This document shows, in pieces, positions 36,001 to 47,026 of a stretch of DNA of 64,000 nucleotides. Position numbers and translations under genes: made by a program. Origin of the DNA: Paragonimus westermani (Eukaryota > Platyhelminthes > Trematoda > Plagiorchiida > Troglotrematidae); contig QNGE01001693.1 of the NCBI GenBank assembly GCA_008508345.1, positions 44,599 to 108,598 on the forward strand. The letters are read 5' to 3'. Below the pieces are notes generated by a model that made no database searches, was not told where the DNA came from, and was given only the letters and a program-made list of their open reading frames with translations. Numbering within the stretch: the first letter of the stretch is position 1; every line of letters begins with the position of its first letter.

Positions 36001-38155
36001 TGAATAGCGTAAGAAAGCGACCACAAGCTGAAATTGATGCTACCGGGATACAAAGTATAGTGGCAGATCAACGATTTATCCGAAAAGTCTACATTACGAC
36101 GTACTCACCTTACAGCACATCAAACAGAATGCTCAAGCAAAGATGACTGTCGAGTTACGATGACCACTACTCACTTTTGCTCGTGGCTTTTGTCTTTAGA
36201 CGGGCTGTTCATCGGAATTCTTCATAATTACACATCCTTTCGAGTTCGACCATAGTCCACTTCATTGCGAAGTGGCCGTGGTGCTTTCTGTGTCAATAAC
36301 CTAACACGAGGTACGACCGATTACTCATATGTGAACACTCACACAACTTCGAATATGAATAATGGTCAAGTCGGTGTGCACGTCGAACTGGCAGTCAAAT
36401 TTGAATGGCGTTCACTACCTACCTCTCCAACCTCCAGCTAATTGTTAGTAATAATAAATTAGGTGCTATTTTCCAACCGACCATGTCTTATTTATGGTCG
36501 CCATCGCATAAATCGGTTCGTCGATTGAATCCAGTTTGAGTATCGCACAGGTAAACTTGGATACGGTTTCGCCCTTGTTAGACATTATTAGTAATGTTAT
36601 GCGTAAGAATTAAGACGGACTGGGTGTGGTTTCGAGATTACGATGAAGACACACATGAACTGGAGGGTAAAAATTAAGGGAAGCAGAAGGACGTAGAGGA
36701 AGAGGTACAGCACTCATAAGAGAGGAGGAGAAAAACAACCACTCTATCCTGTTTGACTCACTCACGAATTTTTCACACTCCATTACCGTCTTCTGTGGTG
36801 CCTTGTTAGTTTATTCTGATTTTTGGAAAGAACTTTATCCAACGATAACCTAAAGAAAAGCTCCAGACAACAAACACTAAGCTGAGCATATGACCGCGTC
36901 TGTTGATGTCTGCTACCAGGAATGTAGCTGGTAAGGCAAATAAAGTCTATAGGTACCGAAGTTGATGGTATTTTCGTCACGCCCTCAAGCCAAATCACTA
37001 AAATTCATCGTGTTAAGCTCCCAGGCATACACAGAGAACGTAAACGAAGCGAAACTTGGTTGGGGCGTGGTGAGAATGGGCAGGGCATGTGAGAACCACC
37101 TTACCCGGTGAAGTGAGACTCTCATTTAAAGAGTGACTGATTTTCACCTGGTGCTGCCACCACACATAGGTGATACTACATAGACAACTGTTGACAGAAC
37201 AGATGCTTTGAGAATGTTCCAGTTACGGTTAGGCTATATCTCTCAGATGCAGTGTTGAGTCATGCGCACATTTTCGCCTTAAACTCTCTTTTAACAAGCG
37301 ATGGCTGTCAACACCAATGCCAAACTGTTTAAACTCAACTAATGCAGAGTTGTGGTACACTAGATGACCTTTCTTCTAACAACGCTAGCTGTTATGAAGT
37401 TCCCAAAGTAAACAGAATTTTCAGCTAAATCCTGTTGGTCATTAATTATGACGAATGCAGGCACACACTCTTACCAGCTTTAGAGAAACATGTTCACTCA
37501 AACGATACAAACCATATAACATGTCATGATATTTCGAACACCAAGCACCTCAGTGCTTCTTGGACTGTTTATGTATTGTCACCAAACACGACGATATTAT
37601 CAGCGTAGTGCAAGTTTACGACTCTCTTTCATTGGGCAAAATTCACATTATTTTTGAGACATTTCAGAGCTTTGCGTAGGACATCTTCGGTCGTTAACAT
37701 GGAAAGAAAACGGTAGATGGGACAGCGACATCAGTCTTCAGTGAGGGTGGCTAAGGTTGTGCATAGTCTGGTATAAACAATATCTAATTGCGGTCTTACA
37801 ACACAAGATCCCTGGAATTGACGTGTACTTAACACTTTCCCGACTCCGCAACAACCTAGTCTTGGGAAAAGCCCTATAGACGAAAAAAGAGCCAACCTGA
37901 GATGTAGAAACGCGACTACTTCTGACCGCTGGTGGACATAGCGGTGTAGATGACGGTAAGGAAAGATTCGATCACTTCATTGACGGTCTCTGTGAAACTC
38001 AGCTTTCTTTAGGTAACACTGTACCTCATTCTATCCTGACGAACTGCGTAGTGGAATGAACAATAACAAGCTAGCCACAAATGAAACCATTAGAAGTCCC
38101 TTGGTGACAGGTGTATGTATAGCGAGGGCCTTCGCTTGAGAGGGCAGCATCGGAC
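30001..38155. other. No recognisable gene
   Basis: About 8 kb without a recognisable coding region. A GC-richer patch at about 35340-35800 contains three CCCGGG palindromes and a short (CGCA)n-like run. Another at about 32800-33250 is rich in GTG/TGTG words. Both could be old repeats, but I cannot assign them to a family. Confidence 0.5.
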
Positions 38156-38164
38156 TGGAGATTA
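38156..38164 (+). repeat. Left target-site duplication of the PLE tandem
   Basis: TGGAGATTA occurs at 38156-38164, six bases (ATATGA) before homology of the truncated first unit begins. It occurs again at 42095-42103, overlapping the last three bases of the second unit. This brackets the whole tandem as one insertion. The six filler bases at the truncated 5' junction are the kind of untemplated sequence seen with target-primed reverse transcription. Confidence 0.65.
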
Positions 38165-38166
38165 AT

Positions 38167-39351
38167 ATGATATGTGATTTTATCTCGAGTCAGAACTGTG
38201 ATATAGGTGTTCCACTTGAATACCTTAAAGATCTCATTTTGTTATGCACAGAAAATGTTCGTTTCGATTTTGAGGGACTTGCATACAAACAGATAGACGG
38301 TGTTGCCATGGGTAGTCCGTTGGGCCCAACACTAGCAGATATCTTCTTAGGAATGATTGAGCGGCGAGTCCCGGATTATATAGCCGATTCGTTATTGTAC
38401 AAAAGATACGTTGATGATATTTTAATTTTTACTGACGCTATTCATTTTGACTTGTTCTTTAACTTTCTCAATAATATTCACCCAAACCTATCTTTATCTC
38501 ACGAAGTGGAATCGAACAATAGTTTACCTTTTTTGGATGTACTTATTACTAGACGCGCGGATGGTACGTTACAACGCTCAGTTCACCGCAAAGCAACTTG
38601 GGGTGGTCAATATATGCAGTTTTCAAGTTTTGCTCCTATTGCATACAAACGGGGTTTAGTTAAGACACTGTTTCAGAGAGCCAAACGTATTTGTACTCCG
38701 GACACTCTGAAGACAGAACAGGAGTTGTTGAGGCGAACTTTACTAACAAATGGATACCCCGACAAATTCATTGATGCACATAATACGGTGAAGAAGAGCA
38801 CTGAGCCTGTACTGACGGTTCAAAAGAAGGATGTTTGCCTATTCTTGCCATTCAAGGGTGATCATCTATCCAATGACATAAAGCACAAATTAAAATCAGC
38901 CCTAGCTCGAACGTATGCGGCTGCGCAGTTGCGCTTATTTCATACCACTAGTGGACCAGTTCTCCGAAAACGCAAAAGTAGTTTGTCAAACTGTTCTGTC
39001 TCCCATGTTGTGTACCAGTTCACTTGCAGTTGCAGTGACGTTTACATAGGCAGAACAGACCGACAACTATCACAGCGAGTCGCGGAACACATCCCGAAGT
39101 GGTTGAAACATCAGATGACGCACCAGTCCCAACTTGACGCATTGACTACTCGAAATCCAACGTCATCGATTGCAAAACATCTCATGACAACAGGTCATCA
39201 AGTTGACCCGGTTAACTCATTCAAGATACTGTTGCGCAACCGAAATCCGAAGTTACTAGCCTTTTGCGAAGCGATTCTCATTCGAACTTACCAACCGACG
39301 TTATGTGCACAGAAGTGGTTGAAACAACCGGTCGGGTTGCCATGGTCATGA
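38167..39351 (+). CDS. PLE RT fragment plus GIY-YIG endonuclease (truncated unit)
   Basis: A 394-codon open frame. Its ATG lies in the six filler bases before the truncated unit and is in frame by chance. It keeps RT motifs from the MGSP box (QIDGVAMGSPLGPTLADIF) and the YVDD box (LYKRYVDDILIF) through the thumb, and the whole GIY-YIG domain, but lacks the N-terminal domain, the fingers and motif A with its first catalytic aspartate. It cannot be an active RT. It could make a protein containing a complete endonuclease domain if transcribed. It differs from the downstream copy by two substitutions (Thr/Ser and Leu/Ile). It is best regarded as a fragment. Confidence 0.85.
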   Translation: MICDFISSQNCDIGVPLEYLKDLILLCTENVRFDFEGLAYKQIDGVAMGSPLGPTLADIFLGMIERRVPDYIADSLLYKRYVDDILIFTDAIHFDLFFNFLNNIHPNLSLSHEVESNNSLPFLDVLITRRADGTLQRSVHRKATWGGQYMQFSSFAPIAYKRGLVKTLFQRAKRICTPDTLKTEQELLRRTLLTNGYPDKFIDAHNTVKKSTEPVLTVQKKDVCLFLPFKGDHLSNDIKHKLKSALARTYAAAQLRLFHTTSGPVLRKRKSSLSNCSVSHVVYQFTCSCSDVYIGRTDRQLSQRVAEHIPKWLKHQMTHQSQLDALTTRNPTSSIAKHLMTTGHQVDPVNSFKILLRNRNPKLLAFCEAILIRTYQPTLCAQKWLKQPVGLPWS

Positions 39352-39437
39352 TTACATAATAACTGGTGTGCTTGTATGTGTGTCTAGTCCCTGTGTGTCG
39401 TTAAATATTTGTTGTATATAACTGGCATGTTTTACGT

Positions 39438-39478
39438 TTGCGACTGATGAGAGTAAATGAAATGTTAACATATCGCAA
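39438..39478 (+). ncRNA. Hammerhead ribozyme, first PLE unit
   Basis: Stem I pairs TTGCGA (39438-39443) with TCGCAA (39473-39478), 6 perfect pairs. The core is CTGATGA (39444-39450) and the stem II region is GAGTAAAT (39451-39458), poorly paired with a G-U closing pair. GAA is 39459-39461, stem III is the palindrome ATGTTAACAT (39462-39471), and H17 is A39472, so the triplet is ATA and the cut falls after 39472. Core and stems I and III are canonical; the weak stem II may lower activity. It lies between the stop codon of the first unit and the start of the second, the position where Penelope-like elements are known to carry hammerheads. Confidence 0.75.
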
Positions 39479-39500
39479 TATATGTCTTCTTTCTGCTCTG

Positions 39501-41939
39501 ATGAAGTGGTTAAAGGGAACTCAGTGTTTCAAATTTCTCAAACGAAGACTCCCTGTTTCTAATGTGCGATCATTGGACCGGTTACTTTCGTTACGGTGCA
39601 AGGTAGCAGTGGAACGGACACGCATTGATTTTTATGAGGAATGTATCCGATCAAGTCAATTTCCGACGTCGTTTGTTAAGCTGTTGTCTAAAGAAAAATT
39701 ACCGAGAAACAACATCAATCTTGTTAGATTAACATGTTCGCATATCGATGCCAGTCGGGAAAAGATCAACAAGTTCGTGGAAACCCAAAATCGCTTCGCC
39801 GGAGTTCTTGGTGGCTTGTCACTGGTGTGCCGAATGAAATATGAGATCTTCTCTCGAGACACCCTTGAATTAACTAGGGGTAGAACTCGTCGCTCTTTAC
39901 AACGCTCCCTTTCACGATCAGCCGAAATGAGTGTGTTTCCTGGTGATGGTTTCAAACATGTGCACAACCTTTCGTCTACTGCGTTCACTCAGACGCAGCT
40001 GGAGGTCCTCTCACTTGGACTGAATTTCAAGATTCCGCCTAAGAACGTTAACAAGCTGAACACACAAGTTCAATTTGAATACATGCACGATCAACTGAAG
40101 GAACTGTCGCCTACATCTCCTGATGAGACAGGCTGGTTCCGCGCAAAATTGGTGGATATCTCCAACCAGTTTTTGTCGGCACCCATTCGTCAACAGTGCT
40201 GTCTAAAGCAGGAACACTATCGGGCCATGAAGGAACTGAGAGAGATGCAGCATTTGTTATTCCTTAAACCGGATAAAGGCTCTGGTGTGGTAGTCATGAC
40301 CAAAGACGAATATTTAAGGAAAATGAATATCATTTTGGAGGACCAGAGGAAGTTCAAAGTAGACCGGACAGCCGAAAATAACATATTGGTGGAAAAGCAA
40401 GTGGCGAGACAACTTCAGATATTGCTGTTACATGGACACATATCTGAAGCTCAGTATAGACAACTGAAACCAGTCGGCACGGAAACACCCCGATTGAGAG
40501 GTGCTCCAAAAGCACACAAGGATGGTACACCCCTACGTCCCATTTTATGCATGAACAATTCCGCGTATCATAAAGTGGCTCGCTGGCTAGTGGACATTTT
40601 GGATCCCATCCGTAAAGTCTTATCCCCACATTGCTTGAAGGATTCTTTCGAATTAGTTGAAATCTTAGAAAACACTTCGGTGAGTACCCAATTAATGTAT
40701 TCCATGGATGTTGATTCCCTTTTTACAAATGTTCCCCTTCGTGAGACAGTTGATTTTTTATGTGATTTTATCTCGAGTCAGAACTGTGATATAGGTGTTC
40801 CACTTGAATACCTTAAAGATCTCATTTTGTTATGCACAGAAAATGTTCGTTTCGATTTTGAGGGACTTGCATACAAACAGATAGACGGTGTTGCCATGGG
40901 TAGTCCGTTGGGCCCAACACTAGCAGATATCTTCTTAGGAATGATTGAGCGGCGAGTCCCGGATTATATAGCCGATTCGTTATTGTACAAAAGATACGTT
41001 GATGATATTTTAATTTTTACTGACGCTATTCATTTTGACTTGTTCTTTAACTTTCTCAATAATATTCACCCAAACCTATCTTTATCTCACGAAGTGGAAT
41101 CGAACAATAGTTTACCTTTTTTGGATGTACTTATTACTAGACGCGCGGATGGTACGTTACAACGCTCAGTTCACCGCAAAGCAACTTGGGGTGGTCAATA
41201 TATGCAGTTTTCAAGTTTTGCTCCTATTGCATACAAACGGGGTTTAGTTAAGACACTGTTTCAGAGAGCCAAACGTATTTGTACTCCGGACACTCTGAAG
41301 ACAGAACAGGAGTTGTTGAGGCGAACTTTACTAACAAATGGATACCCCGACAAATTCATTGATGCACATAATACGGTGAAGAAGAGCTCTGAGCCTGTAC
41401 TGACGGTTCAAAAGAAGGATGTTTGCCTATTCTTGCCATTCAAGGGTGATCATCTATCCAATGACATAAAGCACAAATTAAAATCAGCCCTAGCTCGAAC
41501 GTATGCGGCTGCGCAGTTGCGCTTATTTCATACCACTAGTGGACCAGTTCTCCGAAAACGCAAAAGTAGTTTGTCAAACTGTTCTGTCTCCCATGTTGTG
41601 TACCAGTTCACTTGCAGTTGCAGTGACGTTTACATAGGCAGAACAGACCGACAACTATCACAGCGAGTCGCGGAACACATCCCGAAGTGGTTGAAACATC
41701 AGATGACGCACCAGTCCCAAATTGACGCATTGACTACTCGAAATCCAACGTCATCGATTGCAAAACATCTCATGACAACAGGTCATCAAGTTGACCCGGT
41801 TAACTCATTCAAGATACTGTTGCGCAACCGAAATCCGAAGTTACTAGCCTTTTGCGAAGCGATTCTCATTCGAACTTACCAACCGACGTTATGTGCACAG
41901 AAGTGGTTGAAACAACCGGTCGGGTTGCCATGGTCATGA
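39501..41939 (+). CDS. Penelope-like reverse transcriptase/GIY-YIG endonuclease
   Basis: From the ATG at 39501 the frame encodes 812 residues. It also stays open upstream to 39438, with alternative ATGs at 39447 and 39462 inside the ribozyme. I chose 39501 because it is the first in-frame ATG left after ribozyme cleavage. An N-terminal PLE region (1-310) is followed by the RT: LRPILCMNN near 350, motif A MDVDSLFTNV with D403, MGSPLGP at 466, and the catalytic YVDD at 499-502. The thumb comes next. The C-terminal GIY-YIG nuclease has VY at 700-701, YIG at 711-713, the catalytic arginine R722 in SQRVAEH and the glutamate E786 in FCEAIL. All catalytic residues are present and no stop interrupts the frame, so the protein looks intact. 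RT copies element RNA; the endonuclease nicks the target. Confidence 0.92.
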   Translation: MKWLKGTQCFKFLKRRLPVSNVRSLDRLLSLRCKVAVERTRIDFYEECIRSSQFPTSFVKLLSKEKLPRNNINLVRLTCSHIDASREKINKFVETQNRFAGVLGGLSLVCRMKYEIFSRDTLELTRGRTRRSLQRSLSRSAEMSVFPGDGFKHVHNLSSTAFTQTQLEVLSLGLNFKIPPKNVNKLNTQVQFEYMHDQLKELSPTSPDETGWFRAKLVDISNQFLSAPIRQQCCLKQEHYRAMKELREMQHLLFLKPDKGSGVVVMTKDEYLRKMNIILEDQRKFKVDRTAENNILVEKQVARQLQILLLHGHISEAQYRQLKPVGTETPRLRGAPKAHKDGTPLRPILCMNNSAYHKVARWLVDILDPIRKVLSPHCLKDSFELVEILENTSVSTQLMYSMDVDSLFTNVPLRETVDFLCDFISSQNCDIGVPLEYLKDLILLCTENVRFDFEGLAYKQIDGVAMGSPLGPTLADIFLGMIERRVPDYIADSLLYKRYVDDILIFTDAIHFDLFFNFLNNIHPNLSLSHEVESNNSLPFLDVLITRRADGTLQRSVHRKATWGGQYMQFSSFAPIAYKRGLVKTLFQRAKRICTPDTLKTEQELLRRTLLTNGYPDKFIDAHNTVKKSSEPVLTVQKKDVCLFLPFKGDHLSNDIKHKLKSALARTYAAAQLRLFHTTSGPVLRKRKSSLSNCSVSHVVYQFTCSCSDVYIGRTDRQLSQRVAEHIPKWLKHQMTHQSQIDALTTRNPTSSIAKHLMTTGHQVDPVNSFKILLRNRNPKLLAFCEAILIRTYQPTLCAQKWLKQPVGLPWS

Positions 41940-42025
41940 TTACATAATAACTGGTGTGCTTGTATGTGTGTCTAGTCCCTGTGTGTCGTTAAATATTTGT
42001 TGTATATAACTGGCATGTTTTACGT

Positions 42026-42066
42026 TTGCGACTGATGAGAGTAAATGAAATGTTAACATATCGCAA
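42026..42066 (+). ncRNA. Hammerhead ribozyme, second PLE unit
   Basis: Identical in sequence to the copy at 39438-39478 and exactly 2588 bp downstream. The predicted cut is after 42060. Cleavage of a read-through RNA at both sites would yield a 2588-nt product (39473-42060) with a 5' hydroxyl and a 2',3'-cyclic phosphate, containing the complete coding frame from ATG 39501. Confidence 0.75.
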
Positions 42067-42094
42067 TATATGTCTTCTTTCTGCTCTGATGAAA

Positions 42095-42103
42095 TGGAGA
42101 TTA
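42095..42103 (+). repeat. Right target-site duplication of the PLE tandem
   Basis: TGGAGATTA, matching 38156-38164. Its first three bases coincide with the TGG that ends both units, so the true duplication may be 6-9 bp. Confidence 0.62.
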
Positions 42104-42304
42104 CTAGTCCAAACAGAATGTTCTGAAATACTTATAAACTACAATTTCTTCTCAGAATTCCGCTCACTTAAAGCATTCAGCGAGCAGGGAACATGGAACA
42201 CAAATTGACTTACGTGATGGAATATTTCAGGCAGATGGTTCATGAAAGTGCGATAGAAAGTGTTTTGTCTATTAATCCAAATTTATCTGTAAACTAAAGG
42301 TTGC

Positions 42305-42511
42305 TCACCTCACAGCTTCCCAGATTAGTTCATTGACACCTGTCCGCTTGGCTTCTGTGACCTGGGCAGTGTGAATAACTTGGAGATTTCGGGAGCCAAC
42401 AGTGGGTTCTACCTCAGATAGGCGTTCTGACCACCACGTTTTAGGCTGTTTTCGTAGACTTCCCTCACAACCGTCATTAGAAGGTGGATCCTTTTTAATG
42501 CTCACTATCAA
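42305..42511 (-). pseudogene. LINE fragment, linker between endonuclease and RT
   Basis: The minus-strand frame contains KTWWSERLSEVEPT followed by NLQVIHTAQVTEAKRTGVNE. This resembles the linker between the EEP endonuclease and RT of flatworm and other CR1/RTE-like LINEs (a W-W-x-x-R-x-x-E-x-E block, then a leucine/isoleucine-rich segment and a V-x-E motif). The same kind of segment is seen at 46850-46970. No adjacent RT or endonuclease remains. Identification is by pattern only and the fragment is short. Confidence 0.4.
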
Positions 42512-42530
42512 CCGGTATTAAGGGACGTTC

Positions 42531-45500
42531 CTCAAAGAGTTCGAGGAAGCACGTCCAAACCCCGTGATTGGAATCAAAACCATTCGGTCCACACTAACGA
42601 AAGCTGGTGAGCACGGGAAGTGTTGTTCTACTTTGTCACAAGCTACAAACCGTTCTGCAGGCAAGACAGATGTGATAATTGACTGGTACAGATGGACTGG
42701 GCAGCACATTTACGTTTAGCCACGGAGCTTGTTTTGTGAAAGACCACTGGGACGTATTGATATCTTCGCGCGAACTAAATAATGATATGATTCAAGCCCG
42801 GTTGACCAAAGGGAATGAGAATCTTACACATAGCCCCATCATTTATCCGTTCATACGTTGCGATCACTTTTAGCTCAGGTTCGGTGCTAGATGTCAGAGC
42901 GAGGCAGCAAATTGCAAAATTTCTTACTGACGCTGAGCAAATGATGGTGGATGCACAAACGCGCAGCTGAGTCCTCTTAGTTCAGACAAAAATACTCTAG
43001 ACAGAACGCGGTGCAATGTTTCAACAGGTCATAAAAACGGTAAGTAATGGAGTGGCTAGAGCCCAATGCTAGCTTCACTATTGTAGGAAAAAATGGAGAA
43101 AAACAAGAGCTATATAGACAGTCAACTTGTTCTGAATGACAAGTACTTTTGCGGTTAACAGTTAAAAAAAGCAAATTAGTATCATTTCAATCACATTGCG
43201 TTCTTGAGATTTTTGAATTACGATGTGATCGGCTGATTGACATTTGAAGGAACCTTACGATTACGGTGCTGTCCATGACTGGCAAAAACCACACACCTCC
43301 GATTGATGGTATCGGGAATGTGGTGTACTATGGTCTACAAACCGTTATCCAAGAGCGTTATCGATTTGGCTCACCTGCCGAACATACCCATTGTTAACGT
43401 GTACGGTTCTGAATTGATTTCCGTGGTCGCCCCATTCGTTGATCAAGTCAGATGGCTGTCGTCGATATCTCAGTTGCCGTGATGCTGTCTGTTGCGGTCC
43501 TGGAATGGCTCTGACCCACTTGAAGTTGACCTACTACCATAGATTGATGAAGCAATATTGTGAAGGTTCCACAAACCGAACAAAGATGTCAGCTTCAACA
43601 GCCTCTTACACCCCTGGAATCAGTGCTACACAGAATACGTCCCAGTCACCGCGATTTGAACAATCCTGCTAGACTTTCTTTAGTGGTTTTACACGGTATA
43701 TTCTTGTGGGAAGTTGTCTGAAATTGTCTCCGGCCTTATCAGCCTCCATGCACGCAAGGATACAACTTCACTCTCCACTGTGTAGACCAAGTTTCCCACA
43801 ATACTGTAGAGCCGAGTGTTACAAGCCTTCGTCCGATGAGATTTCGGCCTCCAATGGTAGTGAGTACATGATTTTCACCAAATGTCTATGAGGAGCGTTC
43901 GTAAAATATCTCCACAGTTGAAACGTTTTTTTAGTGTTTGAAGTACAAGGAACGTGGTCGTTATGGTCTTAAGAACAAGCTCCGATCTTCTGCAGTACGA
44001 GTCAAGCAATCCCAGAGAACTGCATCGGTCCGTAACTTGGCCGAAGAATTTGCCATGCATACACTGTCATGGTGTGAAGCTTTCGGACCATGGAGACCAG
44101 TGTGTGGGTTTCATTTTAACCTTACAGAAACAAGTACTGCAGTTCTTGGCGGTTGTTTCGATGTCCGTGTGAAACTCAGACAAACATTACATCTGTCGGT
44201 CCAGCAACTTAATCTCCCCGACGATCAAGTGGCATTCGCACAGTTCCCTCGGGACGGTTCTGTGCAGCGATGAGGACAATACCAAATGATAGACTCGATT
44301 CAACACTCCAATGGATTGGACTAATACTTTTTATCAGCAGAAGTACTGACATACCGCGCTTTCATCTTCTGGTCGTCAGCTTTTAGGATAGTTGGAGGTA
44401 ACCGGATATAACACTGTCTCGTACGCTTACTCACCTGTTCCTTTAAAACTCGGTTACTTGTGCGCCAGAGTTGAGTTGTTCTGCTGAGGCGAACTGAGAT
44501 CACGATAGCATGAATTCAGTATACAGTGACATTTTTTCAGGGTGATGAGGCATGTAGCAATCACAGGCTGCCAGTGGGATGCTATAGTGCTACATCACAA
44601 CAACCGTGAATTTCTCACAGGAATTGGCCGGATTAAACATTGGTTGTACCACCTGGTAGCCCATGAGTTCAAAAAGATATCTGTGCAGTCACCAACTGGA
44701 TAACAAGATGACCAAGGCTCATAGTTCACATCTGTAATTACCCTGGTTTTGCGGTACTGGATAAACAAAAGTTACAAATTTACGCATACCCCTCCTGCTC
44801 CATTCAATCTCGGGTCCTAAATTCAAAAGCATATGTTATTGGCATGGTATCATTGTATGGAGAGATTGGTGTCAGCAGTAGACGTTCGATTATGCATTGG
44901 ATAATGTTACGCATGTTTTATTCACAGTACTCAGCTCAGTTTCACACGACAAAAAGTTGACTGCCGAAACACGACTGAGCTCCCCTTGAATAGTCTTGGG
45001 TGAATTCGGTATAGTTCTGTGGACAACTCATGGCTGATCATGTGCAAACTTAGTCATTTTGTGAATCAATTTCTGTAGGCCATTAAAAGAGGTTTGGATC
45101 AGTCGATAGCCGTTGGCATATCTCGTGAAGTCAAAGAGTTCTTGTTCCGCGCTACTAAAATAACATTTCCTGGACTTGAATATAAAGTTTACTTTCGACG
45201 AATTCTCGGAATACCTTCGACAAATGGTGATGTTACTTCTCCATAGTCCCTCCAAAGATGATGTTGCCTTGATAGACCAGTTCTCCCCTAACACTTCTGG
45301 TCACCATGTAGATCGCTTCCCGTAACATGTCAGAAGACGCGTTTAGTTCAAAAGATGGAAAGCTCTATTGGAACAGGCATCAGTAAGTGCTAGTGACCTT
45401 CAGAGGTTTGCACTTCAAAGCCAACGTAAACTAGAGACAGGAGTTTGTCGAGTCAGTATTGGAAATCCACCGGTTCAGTTGTGGTAGCTGCATATCCTTG

Positions 45501-46369
45501 TAGTCAGGGGTTCAGAACTAGTGAGAATCGCCACAAAAGCGTGGTGTTCTCCCGTCGCTTATCACTGCAACCTCTACTATATTCATAACGATTTGAACAC
45601 CCCATTCAAATGGAAAGACAAAACACGATATTTCCTCAAGACCCGGTCGATGTCATCTACAACTTTGTAGGGTAGACCATCATTTCAGCGATATTGATGG
45701 ACAGTAATTTACCCAACTTCTGGAATACGCACTGTCAAAGACACTTCGCTAAGCGTGTACAGTGATTTGGGGGTGATCTACTATCAAACCGTCTGCAAGT
45801 CAATGTTGGATGGACTTTAAGAGGACAGAGGACTGAACAGCAACACCCGTCTTTTCTACTAGTGGGTCAGCGGAATCGTTTCACAGGGTGGCAAAAAGCA
45901 GTGACCGGTGATGTCCTGGGCCTGTGTGCCGGTTGAATTTCGGACAGCTTTCAAGCCCTCGAAATGCACCACATCTTTCAGAGTAACACTATCACTGCTT
46001 TTCATGTTCGTGATGTAACTAGCCTGCCATCCGGTTTTGAACCCGAAAGGGTTGTGCGAGAATTGCTGTTCCGATTCAATAGTCTGTCACATGTAAGGGG
46101 GGTGGGCGTCATCTTTCTGGACCGTTTGCTCAGCTGTTGAGAGCTGGCACCTGACTTTCCAGAAAACCATTCGGACATGGCCATCTTTCCGTAAACAAGG
46201 TATGAGGCTTTGCGCAAACGCGCGTGGATAGAAGATGGATATCACCGTAGAACAGACATCCGTTGACAGGTTTAGGAGTCATCGTTGGATTAAGCTGCAG
46301 AGGACTCGGTAGCAGCAAACTCCTGGTATTTAACGGACACGTTGACTTGAAACATCAAGTTAGGTCAAA
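42531..46369. other. No recognisable gene
   Basis: Nothing recognisable. The longest plus-strand frame (43938-44273, 111 codons) shows no known motif. The rest consists of short frames on both strands. Confidence 0.5.
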
Positions 46370-47026
46370 AAACAAATGTCTGCCTCTGCATCAGCTGACC
46401 GTAGTGACACCGGCATCAAGGACGCTATTTATTCGGATCTGGCCGCTCTCTTTTGGTCAGCACATGGTTCTGATACAGTCGTTCTGGCCGGATATATGAA
46501 CGCTCAGGTAGCCCAACTTGGTGAGGCCGAGTCCCGCTTAGGTTGCAGGTTTGGGATAGCACCAAGTCGCTCAGATAATGGCGGGCGATTATTGCAAATA
46601 TGCGCTGGGCACAAGCTATTTATATCCAGCACTAGTTTAAACATCGTGCATTCCACTGTTGTATGTGGTGTCCACCCTCTGCAAGTCAGACCTGGTCTCA
46701 GGTAGCCCACATAACTCAGTTATCGGTGGTCGGGCTCCACTCAGGACTGTCGTCCTTGATAGAGTAAATGCATGGGTTCAGATCATTCGTTGGCATGTTA
46801 TCGTTGCTTTTCAGAAAGCTAAAACGTAGCCTAAAAACTGATCGTGAGGCTTGGTTGATAGGGAAAGTTAGACAAATGGAAACCAATTGTGCTTCAGGGA
46901 ACATCGGCAGACTCAAGCAAACTGTTGCTATCGATCCCAAGCCACCGATGTCTGCATTCGATCGTTCCTAGATGGTGGTACTAACTGGTAAGCACCCACT
47001 ATGAATCACTGAGGTATTACTGTCTG

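Larger units (their letters stand above)
38171..42097 (+). mobile_element. Penelope-like element in partial tandem
   Basis: A 5'-truncated unit (38171-39509) is joined head-to-tail to a complete unit (39510-42097, 2588 bp). Over the shared 1339 bp I find only three differences (38800/41388, 39133/41721, 39506/42094) and no indel, so the array is young or homogenised. Partial tandems in which the upstream unit acts as a pseudo-LTR are characteristic of Penelope-like elements. The element encodes an RT related to telomerase RTs plus a GIY-YIG endonuclease, and inserts by target-primed reverse transcription. Each unit end carries a hammerhead. This is the only element in the window with an uninterrupted RT frame. 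Confidence 0.93.

Noticed and set aside
42026..42208. 60-codon plus-strand frame beginning in the PLE 3' end
   Set aside because: It is simply the start-codon region of the next tandem unit running into unrelated flanking DNA.
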